A stretch of DNA of 33,619 nucleotides, from positions 1 to 33,619 of the forward strand of contig CAITEP010000014.1 of the NCBI GenBank assembly GCA_903891475.1, written 5' to 3'. Origin of the DNA: an uncultured Mucilaginibacter sp. GTDB lineage: Bacteria > Bacteroidota > Bacteroidia > Sphingobacteriales > Sphingobacteriaceae. Both the position numbers and the translations under genes were made by a program. This document shows, in pieces, positions 1 to 9,403 of the stretch (position 1 is its first letter; each line of letters opens with the position of its first letter). Under the pieces are notes generated by a model that saw nothing but the letters and a program-made list of their open reading frames with translations, was not told the origin of the DNA and made no database searches.

Positions 1-98
1 ATAAAAAGGAAATTGGTTCAGCAGACCTAATCGATAAAAAGGAAATTGGTTCAGCAGACCTGATCGATAAAAAGGAAATTGGTTCAGCAGACCTAATT
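1..98. repeat. Three tandem copies of a 33-base unit
   Basis: Units lie at 1-33, 34-66 and 67-97, the last lacking its final bases. The array runs off the left edge, so the copy number is a minimum. Unit 2 differs from unit 1 at base 62 (A to G), and unit 3 diverges only in its last bases. A unit of 33 is a multiple of three. On the plus strand one frame stays open through all copies, and in that frame the two differences are silent (CTA/CTG and ATC/ATT). Two minus-strand frames are also open, so coding is not proven by openness alone. Confidence 0.9.
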
Positions 99-101
99 TA
101 G
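3..101 (+). CDS. C-terminal tail of a truncated repeat protein (partial)
   Basis: An open frame enters from the left edge and stops at TAG 99-101. It encodes three copies of an 11-residue unit, DKKEIGSADLI, which is charged and hydrophilic with one short apolar end. The only base changes between copies in this frame are synonymous, which mildly favours translation. The upstream part of the gene is outside the window, so no function can be given. It could instead be a non-coding tandem repeat between genes. The stop lies 57 bases before the -7 box of the next gene, a normal spacing for the end of one gene and the promoter of another. Confidence 0.35.
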   Translation, partial: KKEIGSADLIDKKEIGSADLIDKKEIGSADLI

Positions 102-157
102 TTGTTTTAGAAAGCTTTACTTACCATATTTTGAATAAATGAAAACCATTTAAATTC

Positions 158-165
158 TATCTTTG
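158..165 (+). promoter_or_regulatory. Bacteroidota -7 promoter element (TATCTTTG)
   Basis: TATCTTTG at 158-165 matches the TAnnTTTG -7 consensus of the Bacteroidota primary sigma factor exactly and lies 15 bases before the ATG at 181. A TTTTG at 129-133 could serve as the -33 element, but the gap of 24 bases is longer than the usual 19-21. Transcription from here would leave a leader of only about ten bases. Confidence 0.6.
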
Positions 166-180
166 CTCAAAATAGCAAGT

Positions 181-1548
181 ATGGAGTTGATAAAAAATTA
201 TATTGAAACTAATAAACAAAGGTTTTTAGACGAGTTATTCGAATTTTTGCGCTTCCAATCGGTAAGTGCAGATTCAAAATACAATGAAGATATAATAAAT
301 ACGGCCAATTTTGTGGCCAAGCAATTAAGGGCCGCCGGTGCTGACAAGGTTGAAATTTGTGAAACTGCAGGTAACCCTATAGTGTATGGAGAAAAGATTA
401 TAGATACTGGTAAACCAACAGTGTTAGTTTATGGGCATTATGATGTGCAACCTGCCGAGCCTATAGAGCTATGGATAAGCGAGCCATTTGAACCAACCAT
501 TAGGGATGGTAAAATTTATGCTCGTGGCGCTTGTGATGATAAAGGGCAGGTTTATATGCACGTAAAGGCATTTGAATTAATGATGCAAACTGGTACCTTA
601 CCTTGCAATATTAAATTCATGATAGAGGGCGAGGAGGAAGTTGGTTCGTCCAATCTTTCCATATTTGTAAAAGCAAATAAAGAACGCTTAAAGGCCGATG
701 TAGTGTTAATTTCGGACACTTCTATGATTAGCATGGAAGACCCTAGTTTGGAGACAGGATTAAGGGGCTTATCTTATTTGGAGGTGGAAGTTACCGGGCC
801 AAATCGTGATTTGCATTCGGGGGTTTATGGTGGGGCAATTGGTAATCCGGCTACCATACTAGCAAAAATGATTGCTTCGTTACATGATGAAGATAATAAA
901 ATTACCATACCGGGCTTTTATGATAAGGTAATTGATTTATCAACCGAGGAGCGTAAAGCATTAAATTCCGCGCCTTACAATGAGCAAGCTTACAAAGTTG
1001 ATTTGGGTGTTGATGAACTTTGGGGCGAATCTGGGTATTCGACATTGGAACGCACCGGAACCAGGCCGACGTTGGAGGTAAATGGCATTTGGGGAGGCTA
1101 TATTGGCGAAGGTGCGAAAACGGTATTACCCTCAAAAGCATTTGCCAAAATATCGATGAGATTGGTACCAAATCAAACTTCGGAAGAAATTACAAAGATT
1201 TTCACCGAACATTTTGAGAACATTGCCCCCAAAAGTGTAAAGGTAAAGGTAATGCCTCATCATGGTGGCGAACCAGTGGTTACCCCTACTGATAGTATAG
1301 CATTTAAAGCTGCAGAAAAGGCAATTGAGGAATCGTTTGGTAAAAAACCAATACCAACAAGAGGTGGTGGCAGTATCCCTATTGTTGCTTTATTTGAAGC
1401 TGAATTGGGTATTAAAACTGTTTTAATGGGTTTTGGACTGGATAGCGACGCCCTACATTCGCCAAATGAAAAATACGACTTATTTAATTTTTACAAGGGT
1501 ATTGAAACCATACCGTTGTTTCATAAATACTTTGCCGAACTTTCTTAG
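181..1548 (+). CDS. M20-family metallodipeptidase
   Basis: A cytosolic zinc peptidase of the M20/M25/M40 family (CNDP/DapE-like) that probably cleaves dipeptides. It is 455 residues from ATG 181; the frame is open to a TTG at 163, but that TTG is part of the -7 promoter box. Metal-site motifs are in the family order: GHYDVQ (first His, Asp, about residue 86), GACDDKGQ (bridging Asp, about 120), EGEEEVGS (catalytic and metal Glu, about 150), ISDTSM, and a late LHSPNEK carrying the last His ligand. The insert between these is the usual lid/dimerisation domain (LDLHSGVYGG). No signal peptide. It converges on clpB with a bidirectional hairpin between them. Substrate specificity cannot be read from the sequence. 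Confidence 0.9.
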   Translation: MELIKNYIETNKQRFLDELFEFLRFQSVSADSKYNEDIINTANFVAKQLRAAGADKVEICETAGNPIVYGEKIIDTGKPTVLVYGHYDVQPAEPIELWISEPFEPTIRDGKIYARGACDDKGQVYMHVKAFELMMQTGTLPCNIKFMIEGEEEVGSSNLSIFVKANKERLKADVVLISDTSMISMEDPSLETGLRGLSYLEVEVTGPNRDLHSGVYGGAIGNPATILAKMIASLHDEDNKITIPGFYDKVIDLSTEERKALNSAPYNEQAYKVDLGVDELWGESGYSTLERTGTRPTLEVNGIWGGYIGEGAKTVLPSKAFAKISMRLVPNQTSEEITKIFTEHFENIAPKSVKVKVMPHHGGEPVVTPTDSIAFKAAEKAIEESFGKKPIPTRGGGSIPIVALFEAELGIKTVLMGFGLDSDALHSPNEKYDLFNFYKGIETIPLFHKYFAELS

Positions 1549-1559
1549 TTAAATGAAAA

Positions 1560-1614
1560 TATACCTGCTTAATTTAAATGGCTACCTAAAACACACTCAA
1601 ATTAAGCAGGTATA
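1560..1614. terminator. Bidirectional hairpin between dipeptidase and clpB
   Basis: A perfect 16-base inverted repeat: TATACCTGCTTAATTT at 1560-1575 and its complement at 1599-1614, with a 23-base loop. It sits between the convergent stop codons at 1548 and 1643. There is no long T run on either side, so the call rests on stem length and position. Confidence 0.65.
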
Positions 1615-1642
1615 ATAATATTATTATTATTTAGCTAGAATA

Positions 1643-4249
1643 TTAAACTACTAAGTCCTTTGGATTCAAAAACACAAACTGGTTATCAAACATATCCAGT
1701 TTTATTTTGCTGTCTTTATCAACATTGCCGGCTAATATTTGTTTAGAAAGTTCATTCAATATACGTTTTTGTATAACCCTCTTTAATGGACGAGCACCAT
1801 ATTGCGGATCGTAACCTAATTGCGCCAACCATTCTAATGCCTCCTCACTAGCTTCGAGAGTGATATCCATTTCGGCCAAGGTATGCTGCAATTGTGTAAA
1901 TTGTAGCTTAACAATTTCGGTTATTTCATCCCTGTTTAGCGGAGTAAACATAATGATTTCATCAATTCTGTTTAAAAACTCGGGCCGAATGGTTTTACGC
2001 AAAAGCTCAAAAATTTCGCTTTTAGTTTTGGCAATTACCGCATCTTTATCACTATCATCAAAACCTTGAAAGTTTTCCTGAATAATGTTTGAACCAATAT
2101 TAGAAGTCATGATAATGATGGTGTTTTTAAAATTCACAACCCTACCCTTATTATCAGTCAAACGTCCGTCATCAAGCACTTGCAATAAAATATTAAACAC
2201 ATCTGGATGGGCTTTTTCAATTTCATCTAATAAAATTACACTATATGGTTTACGTCGAACTGCCTCTGTTAACTGACCGCCTTCATCATACCCAACATAA
2301 CCTGGAGGCGCACCAATTAATCTGGAAACCGCATGCCGTTCCTGATATTCCGACATATCAATCCTCACCATGGCACTCTCATCATTAAAAAGATATTCGG
2401 CTAAGGCCTTTGCCAGCTCTGTTTTACCTACACCGGTTGTACCCAAAAATATAAATGAACCTATCGGCTTCTTTTTATCCTGCAAACCTGCACGGCTGCG
2501 GCGGATAGCGTCACTTATAGCTTCAATAGCTTCTGATTGACCGGCAACTCGCTTATGTAACTCTGCCTCTAAATTCAGAAGTTTCTCACGTTCACTTTGT
2601 ATCATTTTTGAAACCGGAATACCAGTCCACCTCGAAACAACACCAGCAATATCTTCCGATGTTACTTCTTCTTTTAACATTCTACTATCGCTTTGGTTTT
2701 CTAATAAAGCAGCCTTCAAGTCATCGACTTCTTGTTGTCTTTCTCGAATGGTACCATAACGTAATTCTGCCACTTTTCCATAATCCCCGGCACGTTCAGC
2801 TTGTTCGGCCTCTTGCTTATAATTTTCAATTTGTTCAACCTTGAGGTTAATCCCGTCTACCAAATCTTTTTCGCTTTTCCATTTTGCTCTTAGCGAGTCG
2901 CGCTCTGCACTTAGATTGGCAATTTCTACACTTAGTTCTTGTACCTTTTTGGAATCCTTTTCACGCTTAATAGCCTCGCGCTCAATTTCAAGCTGCATAA
3001 TGCGTCTCTCCAGCTCATCTACAACTTCTGGTACCGAGTCCATTTCAAGCCTCAATTTTGAAGCTGCCTCATCCATTAAGTCTATAGCCTTGTCGGGTAA
3101 AAACCTATCGGCAATATATCTTTGTGACATTTCAACAGCTGCAATTATTGCTTCGTCTTTGATACGTACTTTATGATGGGTTTCGTAACGTTCTTTTAAT
3201 CCACGTAAAATTGAAATGGCATCGGCAGTATCAGGCTCGTCAACAATAACCATTTGGAAACGGCGCTCCAAAGCTTTATCCTTTTCCATATACTTTTGAT
3301 ATTCGTTTAAGGTGGTGGCACCTATGGCTCTTAGTTCGCCTCTTGCCAACGCTGGTTTCAAAATATTAGCAGCGTCCATAGCACCATCGCCCCCACCGGC
3401 ACCCACCAATGTATGGATTTCATCAATAAACAAAATAATGTCGCCATCACTTTGAGTAACCTCTTTAATCACAGCTTTTAAACGCTCTTCAAATTCACCT
3501 TTATACTTGGCACCAGCAATCAATGCACCCATATCTAATGAATACACCGTTTTTGATTTTAAGCTTTCAGGTACATCTCCTTTTATAATTCTAAAAGCAA
3601 TGCCCTCTGCAATGGCAGTTTTACCAACACCAGGTTCCCCAACCAAAATTGGGTTGTTTTTAGTTCGGCGAGAAAGTATTTGTATAACACGTCTAATTTC
3701 ATCATCACGCCCAATAACCGGATCCAACTTCCCTGATTCGGCATATTCATTCAAATTGCGTGCATATTTATTTAGCGCATTATAAGTTGATTCTGCGTTT
3801 TGATCGGTTACTTTATTATTCCCTCTTAATTCAACAATAGCTTTTTTAAGATCTTTCTCGTTTACACCATAATCTTTAATAATGGTACTTGTTTTGGAAT
3901 TAATAGCTAAAATTCCTAATAAAATATGCTCAACCGATACAAACTCGTCCTTAAATTCTTTTAAGTAACCTTGTGCCTTTTGCAAAATAGAATTACTATC
4001 AGAAGACAGGTAAATATTACTACCGCTTACTTTTGGAAATGTATTAATTTGAGAATCTAAATGCTCATTTAAGCGATTGAGATTAACATTTAATTTCTTT
4101 AATAAATATCCTATAACATTTTCGTCTACCAATAAAAGCCCTTTCAATAAATGGGCTGGTTCAATGGCTTGTTGCTGATTACCTGTAGCAATTTCGGTAG
4201 CTTTTTGTATTGCTTCCTGCGCCTTAATTGTAAAATTGTTAAAATTCAT
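1643..4249 (-). CDS. clpB: ATP-dependent disaggregase ClpB
   Basis: An Hsp104/ClpB hexameric AAA+ disaggregase that, with DnaK/DnaJ/GrpE, extracts proteins from aggregates in the cytosol. Full length at 868 residues. Order: Clp N-domain (about 1-145), first AAA+ module with Walker A GEPGVGKT (204-211) and Walker B ILFIDEIHT (about 272-280), the coiled-coil middle domain rich in Glu/Lys/Arg (about 405-525) that separates ClpB from ClpA/ClpC, and a second AAA+ module with GTTGVGKT (603-610), a VILLDEIEKAHP box, TSNIGS and the C-terminal GARPLKR sensor-2 arginine. Translation starts at ATG 4249. The leader is about 135 bases if the promoter at 4393-4429 is right. It is monocistronic, bounded by the convergent hairpin. 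Confidence 0.98.
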   Translation of the reverse strand: MNFNNFTIKAQEAIQKATEIATGNQQQAIEPAHLLKGLLLVDENVIGYLLKKLNVNLNRLNEHLDSQINTFPKVSGSNIYLSSDSNSILQKAQGYLKEFKDEFVSVEHILLGILAINSKTSTIIKDYGVNEKDLKKAIVELRGNNKVTDQNAESTYNALNKYARNLNEYAESGKLDPVIGRDDEIRRVIQILSRRTKNNPILVGEPGVGKTAIAEGIAFRIIKGDVPESLKSKTVYSLDMGALIAGAKYKGEFEERLKAVIKEVTQSDGDIILFIDEIHTLVGAGGGDGAMDAANILKPALARGELRAIGATTLNEYQKYMEKDKALERRFQMVIVDEPDTADAISILRGLKERYETHHKVRIKDEAIIAAVEMSQRYIADRFLPDKAIDLMDEAASKLRLEMDSVPEVVDELERRIMQLEIEREAIKREKDSKKVQELSVEIANLSAERDSLRAKWKSEKDLVDGINLKVEQIENYKQEAEQAERAGDYGKVAELRYGTIRERQQEVDDLKAALLENQSDSRMLKEEVTSEDIAGVVSRWTGIPVSKMIQSEREKLLNLEAELHKRVAGQSEAIEAISDAIRRSRAGLQDKKKPIGSFIFLGTTGVGKTELAKALAEYLFNDESAMVRIDMSEYQERHAVSRLIGAPPGYVGYDEGGQLTEAVRRKPYSVILLDEIEKAHPDVFNILLQVLDDGRLTDNKGRVVNFKNTIIIMTSNIGSNIIQENFQGFDDSDKDAVIAKTKSEIFELLRKTIRPEFLNRIDEIIMFTPLNRDEITEIVKLQFTQLQHTLAEMDITLEASEEALEWLAQLGYDPQYGARPLKRVIQKRILNELSKQILAGNVDKDSKIKLDMFDNQFVFLNPKDLVV

Positions 4250-4392
4250 GCTTTGTTATATTTTATTTGAACTAGAATTTTATCATTATAATAAAAATCG
4301 GCATTAAATGTTTTGACCTAATTTTACTACCTAAAAATTAAATTCCGCTTCGTTATTAATTAATCAATTGGCTTGCCATTAAATAAAAAAAG

Positions 4393-4429
4393 CAAAATTG
4401 ACGGAAAATTGAAAATTCAACTGTCATTT
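4393..4429 (-). promoter_or_regulatory. Putative clpB promoter with AAATGACAG element
   Basis: Read on the minus strand: AAATGACAG (4429-4421), a 20-base spacer, then CAATTTTG (4400-4393), which matches TAnnTTTG except for its first base. The upstream element extends to GACAAAATGACAG, so GACA occurs twice. The same AAATGACAG lies 19 bases before the -7 box of hscA at 7487-7522. The start site would fall near 4386. The rest of the 290-base gap (4250-4539) is AT-rich and shows nothing else I can name. Confidence 0.5.
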
Positions 4430-4539
4430 TGTCGGTTATAATCCACTAAGGTTTATTTGAAATAAAAAATCAAATTGTTTTGTAAGCTGAAACTTAATTT
4501 TTGATGAAAAATGCCATTTCCTTAATTATAAATAATAAT

Positions 4540-7371
4540 TTAGAGCGTTAACAAGGGAACTATAAGTTCAAATCGATTATGACCCCTACCTCCAAAAATA
4601 TCTTGGTCAAGTAAATAGCTATACCTAAAACCAAATGTAATAGCTACTTCATTAAATAATTTTGTATCGAAATACAATTCAGCACCAGTAGTTCTAAAAG
4701 TATTGTTGAATGGTTGACCATTATTGAAGTAAAAATCATTTATTTGAGTATAATCGTAATAAAAGTTACCTCTTAACCTTAAAACATAAGCCAAATTTCC
4801 GAATCCTTCATCCGGATAGGCAATCGGAAAATGATAATTTATCCCAGCCTTCTTCATTTGGTAAAAATTCTCTACCTGATAACCTCTTGAAAAAGGAAAA
4901 TCATTTGAGAAAGAAATGTTTTGAAATTTTACATGCTGCTGAAATGCAAGGTTTATAACAAAATTATTGTTAGCGGCTAATCCAGGTAAGTAAAAGTTGC
5001 CAGAAGTCAAAAGTTGATTGGCATAAATACCAGAAACCGCTGATTTATAATTTATAATGATATTCTGACCAAGGCTTGGGTAAATGTTTTGCTTAGCTTG
5101 CTGAATTGTATTACTAAAGTTTATATAATTATTGAGATAGGCGTATGAAGTAATAGATGGCAAAATTTTATAAGAACCTTGGTATGCATTGTTTGAATAA
5201 TTTATATCACTTCCAAAATTTAAAAAAGTATATTTTTTGCCGCTTGTTAAATTTAATGGGATTTCTAAACCTCCATATATCTTTGTTTCATTCCAATACA
5301 AGTTTTCGCTTTGGAAAGGAGCATTTCGATCGATTATATAATCTACACCTCCGTATAGGTAAGGAAAAAGTGCTCCATAAATAGACCTAAAACCAAATTC
5401 TTTATATCCTTCATTCGTATTATAATTAAATAACAAGCTGGTTTGCAAAGTATTAAGCACATTTTGCCCTTCTAAGCTTACAGTATAATTAGGGCTATTT
5501 AAATCAGGAATGATGCTGTGGAAATTTATTAAATGGTGTGATTTATAGTATTTAGTTATTACTAATGAGTCATTCATTATTTTTGAAAGCAAGTTTGCAG
5601 CACTATCCTTGGCTAAAGCCGAGATACCAAAATCGGTCAATCCGTTTACTAATGTTTCATTATTAACTACCTCCCATTTAACATCTTTTTTATTTAACTC
5701 GATAATTTGATTACCAGCAGCAGTAAAGCCAACAAATGCCAATTTTTTATCAGAAACTGCTATTTGGTACTTGCCAATTATATTGTATTTTATTGAGTTT
5801 TTAAATAGAAGTAAATTGTGGTTCTTAATGTCAAAAGCGTAAAGGTTATCATTAATTCCTGATGTGGCTGAAAAATAAACCGTATCATTTTTTATTACCG
5901 TGAATGCTATTGGTTGAAAAGTAAATGGAAGCAGAAACTTGGAATCACCACTTTTAATATCAGTTAAAGCTATTGACATTTTGCCTTTAGTATTAATTAC
6001 CGCGGATATTATTTTCGAATCATCATAAAATTTGGGGTAAGTATAATTTAATTTTAGAGGGTTTGGAATAATTGATAGCAATTGACCATTATTACCACGT
6101 AAAATACAAAGGCTGCTTCTCCCATTTGGAGGTTGTTCAACTGTAATAATCTTACTTCCATCAGCATTAAAATCAGGTGCGAAATATTTTGTTTTTTTGG
6201 TTAGTCTTTTTTCTTTTCCAGTTTTTATATTTAATAGCCTTATTTCACTGTAATTTCTATAATTCCATCGTAAATCAGGCTTATAACCTGTATAAATTAT
6301 AAAACAATTGTTGTAGGCAAAATAATTATCAAGCGAAATGCCTTTGGAAGTAATTGTTTGCTCGCCATAAGCAGATTTATAAACAAAAGTTGGCGAGGTA
6401 TTGTAGGATGTTTTTACATAAATAATCCCGGTATCGCCTACAAATGCCGGATATTCCTGATTTGCTAAAAAATGCTTAGGTTCTACTATAATTTCGTTAT
6501 CAGTTTTATTTACAACATCTGCATTAAATTTTTCCTTGAAAAAACTTAACGCATCTATATTAAATTGATCAAACGTTTTCCCCGAATAGTTTTTTATGGC
6601 TTTTTGAAAAGGATAAAAAACACCCTTGTACGCAGCTGCATCTTGTGTTACATTCCTCCAAAAATTATCGCCATACTTTTCTCTTCCATAACTAACTAAC
6701 ATATAACCAGTAGGGTACCAATCTGGTACATAATCAATTAACGAGCCGTTTCGTAACTTCATCCAACTATAATCTTTTTTTGCCACCCATAATGACCTAT
6801 AACCATTAAAAAAATAAGGTAATCTCCCCCTACCCTGTTCGCTCACGTACGTTTCATTAAAAACAGCATCACCTTCAAAAAACCAATTAGGAATAGCCAA
6901 GCCATTAGCAATACCCTGACCGGTTTCGCCTAATAAAATTTTAAGAAAGTGGGAAAATCCAACATTAAAATTATTAAACTGTTGCACATGCCTAAATTCA
7001 TGTATGGCAAGTTGATCGGCCCAGGGTAAACTTCCAAGTTCCAAACTATTTTGAAGCGGCGTTAAATAAAATTCACTCCTAAAAGGCGCCAAACCAACAT
7101 AAGCATTGGAAATAGTTGTTTGATTTTGCAATAAAATGCTAATTTGTTTTCGTTTAGGCCCTATAGTTGGTTGTGTTGGAAGATTTAATTGTTTCACAAT
7201 ATTAGCTACTCGCTTTGCTGTTGAATCGAGTCCAATCGGAAAAATCACCTTTGCCTCAGGTGTATTAATTTGATTCCATTTTATTGATGGCGGGTTTCCT
7301 CCAAATTCTTGAGCTTTTGTAGTAAAAGAAAATATCAGAAGGATTATTAAAATGCTGTAAAAAAATTTCAT
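4540..7371 (-). CDS. Secreted peptidase-MA-like / propeller / beta-barrel protein
   Basis: 943 residues with a signal peptide (about 1-20, ending TKAQ). The N-terminal third has a gluzincin-type zinc site: HEFRH at 124-128 (HExxH) and, 38 residues on, NWFFEGDA with Glu166 as the likely third ligand, as in peptidase-MA-like domains. Residues of about 300-590 contain blade-like repeats typical of TolB-type propellers (for example KYFAPDFNADGSKIITVEQ and YPAFVGDTGIIYVKT). The remaining part is rich in alternating aromatic strands (GFRSIYGALFPYLYGGVDY, NFYYDYTQ, ITFGFRYSYLL) and ends in a hydrophobic residue, as expected of an outer-membrane barrel. I infer an outer-membrane protein with a periplasmic or surface peptidase. 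Domain limits are by eye. It diverges from hscA. The substrate is unknown. Confidence 0.75.
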   Translation of the reverse strand: MKFFYSILIILLIFSFTTKAQEFGGNPPSIKWNQINTPEAKVIFPIGLDSTAKRVANIVKQLNLPTQPTIGPKRKQISILLQNQTTISNAYVGLAPFRSEFYLTPLQNSLELGSLPWADQLAIHEFRHVQQFNNFNVGFSHFLKILLGETGQGIANGLAIPNWFFEGDAVFNETYVSEQGRGRLPYFFNGYRSLWVAKKDYSWMKLRNGSLIDYVPDWYPTGYMLVSYGREKYGDNFWRNVTQDAAAYKGVFYPFQKAIKNYSGKTFDQFNIDALSFFKEKFNADVVNKTDNEIIVEPKHFLANQEYPAFVGDTGIIYVKTSYNTSPTFVYKSAYGEQTITSKGISLDNYFAYNNCFIIYTGYKPDLRWNYRNYSEIRLLNIKTGKEKRLTKKTKYFAPDFNADGSKIITVEQPPNGRSSLCILRGNNGQLLSIIPNPLKLNYTYPKFYDDSKIISAVINTKGKMSIALTDIKSGDSKFLLPFTFQPIAFTVIKNDTVYFSATSGINDNLYAFDIKNHNLLLFKNSIKYNIIGKYQIAVSDKKLAFVGFTAAGNQIIELNKKDVKWEVVNNETLVNGLTDFGISALAKDSAANLLSKIMNDSLVITKYYKSHHLINFHSIIPDLNSPNYTVSLEGQNVLNTLQTSLLFNYNTNEGYKEFGFRSIYGALFPYLYGGVDYIIDRNAPFQSENLYWNETKIYGGLEIPLNLTSGKKYTFLNFGSDINYSNNAYQGSYKILPSITSYAYLNNYINFSNTIQQAKQNIYPSLGQNIIINYKSAVSGIYANQLLTSGNFYLPGLAANNNFVINLAFQQHVKFQNISFSNDFPFSRGYQVENFYQMKKAGINYHFPIAYPDEGFGNLAYVLRLRGNFYYDYTQINDFYFNNGQPFNNTFRTTGAELYFDTKLFNEVAITFGFRYSYLLDQDIFGGRGHNRFELIVPLLTL

Positions 7372-7454
7372 TAAGTGATTTTGGAGTTTTTGATAAGTTA
7401 CATGCCTACGATTTATAAATTTAAACTAAAAAACGTTTTAAATTAAGAAAACGC

Positions 7455-7476
7455 TTCAAAAAAATGATTTTTTGAA
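7455..7476. repeat. Perfect inverted repeat upstream of the hscA promoter
   Basis: TTCAAAAAA at 7455-7463 and its complement TTTTTTGAA at 7468-7476 flank a four-base loop. It lies in the 169-base divergent region between the secreted peptidase-like gene and hscA, ending ten bases before the AAATGACAG element. It could be an operator or only an AT-rich coincidence. Confidence 0.4.
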
Positions 7477-7486
7477 ATCACCAATC

Positions 7487-7522
7487 AAATGACAGAACCT
7501 TTATCAAAACTAACTACATTTG
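7487..7522 (+). promoter_or_regulatory. hscA promoter with AAATGACAG element
   Basis: AAATGACAG at 7487-7495, a 19-base spacer, and TACATTTG at 7515-7522, an exact TAnnTTTG -7 box. The ATG of hscA follows at 7541, so the leader is about a dozen bases. The upstream element takes the place of the usual TTG -33 motif and is shared with the putative clpB promoter in the same orientation and at almost the same spacing. Confidence 0.65.
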
Positions 7523-7540
7523 CTGATTGTTAAAATTACT

Positions 7541-9400
7541 ATGGCTAAAGTTTCTATTAACCTGGCAACAGGCTCTATTCAAAAAGAAGAATTAATTGTA
7601 GGCATTGATTTGGGAACCACCAATTCGTTAATCGCATTCATTAATCCCGAAAATAATCCTCAAGTAATCAACGATATGGGCAAAGGTGTACTTGTACCAT
7701 CCATAGTTCATTTTGACCCAATTAATGGGGAAATAAAAGTTGGTAATGAAGCAAAGGAATTCTTAACAACAGACCCACAAAATACAATTTTTTCAGTAAA
7801 ACGTTTATTAGGGCGTTCATATAAAGATATTCAAAACTATAAAGACTTTTTCTCATACAAAATAATCGATGACAATACAGAGAGTTTGGTAAAAATTAAG
7901 GTAGGCGATAAATTTTATACCCCAATTGAACTTTCGGGTTTAATTTTAAAAGAATTAAAAGAGCGCGCAGAACATGCTTTAAAAACACCAGTTAACCGAG
8001 CTGTAATTACTGTGCCTGCTTACTTTAACGATTCACAACGACAAGCAACAAGAGATGCAGGTAAATTAGCCGGATTAGATGTTTTGAGGATAGTGAATGA
8101 ACCAACTGCGGCTAGTTTGGCTTATGGAATAGGTTTAAATCAAGAAGAGGCCAAGACAATTGCTGTATATGATTTAGGTGGTGGTACTTTTGATGTTTCT
8201 ATCCTTCAAATTCAAAACGGGATATTTGAAGTGTTGGCCACCAATGGAAATACTTTTTTAGGTGGCGATGATTTTGATAGTGCGATAGTTGATTATTGGA
8301 TAGAAAAAAATCAATTAGATAAAGCGAAAGTCTCAAACAATCAGGAATTATCTCAAAAACTACGCTTAAAAGCCGAAGAAACAAAAAAGGCCTTTACCCA
8401 TCAAAGTTTGGTAAACGATAAAATTGGCGAAATTTGGTGCACTTTGGAAAGAACAACATTTGAAAAATTAATTCTATCAAAAGTAAATGAAACTATTACC
8501 TGCTGCCAAAACGCGTTGAATGACGCAAAGCTTAGCGTCGAGCAAATTGACGAGGTTATTATGGTAGGCGGATCAACTAGGATTAGTTTGGTCAAAAAAA
8601 AGGTGTCCGATTTTTTTAAGCGCCCTCTGCATGACAATGTAAACCCTGACGAGGTAGTAGCCTTAGGAGCCGCCATTCAGGCTGATATTTTGGCAGGTAA
8701 CCGTACTGACATATTATTATTAGATGTTACACCACTCTCTTTAGGCATCGAAACCATGGGTGGCTTAATGGACGTAATCATTACCAGAAACAGCAAAGTT
8801 CCAACAAAGGCTGGAAGACAATATACTACCTCGATTGATGGACAGGTAAATATGAAAATTGCCGTTTATCAAGGTGAACGTGATTTGGTGAAAGAAAATC
8901 GAAAATTGGCTGAATTTGAATTAAAAGGCATCCCAGCCATGCCTGCAGGTTTCCCTAAGGTTGATATTAATTTTTTATTGAATGCTGATGGTATTTTAAA
9001 AGTTCAAGCTATAGAGTTACGATCAGGAACGAAGCAAGAGGTAGAAGTGAAGCCGACCTATGGTATTACTGATGAGCAGGTGGAACAAATGCTTTTGGAT
9101 AGCATTACCAATGCTAAAAGTGATGTTGACCAGCGAATGCTGATTGAAGCCAAAACTGAAGGGGAGCAAATGATTTATACGGTAGAGCGTTTTATTCAAA
9201 AAAACAATCATTTCTTATCAGATATTGAAATTGCTGATACCCATAAATACCTACAAACCCTGAAAGATAGCTTATTAGGTAATAATAAAGATATAATCCA
9301 TAAAGCAATTGATAGTTTAAATGAATTTACACGTCCATTTGCTGAACGTTTAATGGATGAGGCGATTGCAGTTGCAATGAAAGGAAAGCGGGTAGAATAA
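7541..9400 (+). CDS. hscA: Hsp70-family chaperone, HscA-like
   Basis: An Hsp70 ATPase, 619 residues from ATG 7541. The frame is open back to a TTG at 7520, but that codon is inside the -7 promoter box. The nucleotide-binding domain shows [10 protein letters not shown] (about 20-29), the phosphate-2 loop [12 protein letters not shown] (about 209) and the adenosine motif IMVGGSTR. The substrate-binding domain begins after the [14 protein letters not shown] linker region, followed by a helical lid. The short polar N-terminal extension before the first motif and the length resemble HscA, the Hsp70 that helps transfer Fe-S clusters from IscU, more than DnaK. No IscU, HscB or ferredoxin gene adjoins it, so the Fe-S role rests on subfamily resemblance. 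A second DnaK is possible. Confidence 0.8.
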   Translation: MAKVSINLATGSIQKEELIVGIDLGTTNSLIAFINPENNPQVINDMGKGVLVPSIVHFDPINGEIKVGNEAKEFLTTDPQNTIFSVKRLLGRSYKDIQNYKDFFSYKIIDDNTESLVKIKVGDKFYTPIELSGLILKELKERAEHALKTPVNRAVITVPAYFNDSQRQATRDAGKLAGLDVLRIVNEPTAASLAYGIGLNQEEAKTIAVYDLGGGTFDVSILQIQNGIFEVLATNGNTFLGGDDFDSAIVDYWIEKNQLDKAKVSNNQELSQKLRLKAEETKKAFTHQSLVNDKIGEIWCTLERTTFEKLILSKVNETITCCQNALNDAKLSVEQIDEVIMVGGSTRISLVKKKVSDFFKRPLHDNVNPDEVVALGAAIQADILAGNRTDILLLDVTPLSLGIETMGGLMDVIITRNSKVPTKAGRQYTTSIDGQVNMKIAVYQGERDLVKENRKLAEFELKGIPAMPAGFPKVDINFLLNADGILKVQAIELRSGTKQEVEVKPTYGITDEQVEQMLLDSITNAKSDVDQRMLIEAKTEGEQMIYTVERFIQKNNHFLSDIEIADTHKYLQTLKDSLLGNNKDIIHKAIDSLNEFTRPFAERLMDEAIAVAMKGKRVE

Positions 9401-9403
9401 TTA

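Noticed and set aside
163..165. TTG as start of the dipeptidase gene
   Set aside because: It is the end of the exact -7 box TATCTTTG, so it would not be transcribed; the ATG at 181 fits the family's N-terminus.
2841..3176. 111-codon plus-strand open frame opposite clpB
   Set aside because: It is Ser-rich and arises from the reverse complement of the conserved clpB coding sequence; no promoter or family resemblance.
7520..7522. TTG as start of hscA
   Set aside because: It lies in TACATTTG, an exact -7 box; ATG 7541 gives the expected N-terminus MAKVSINL.
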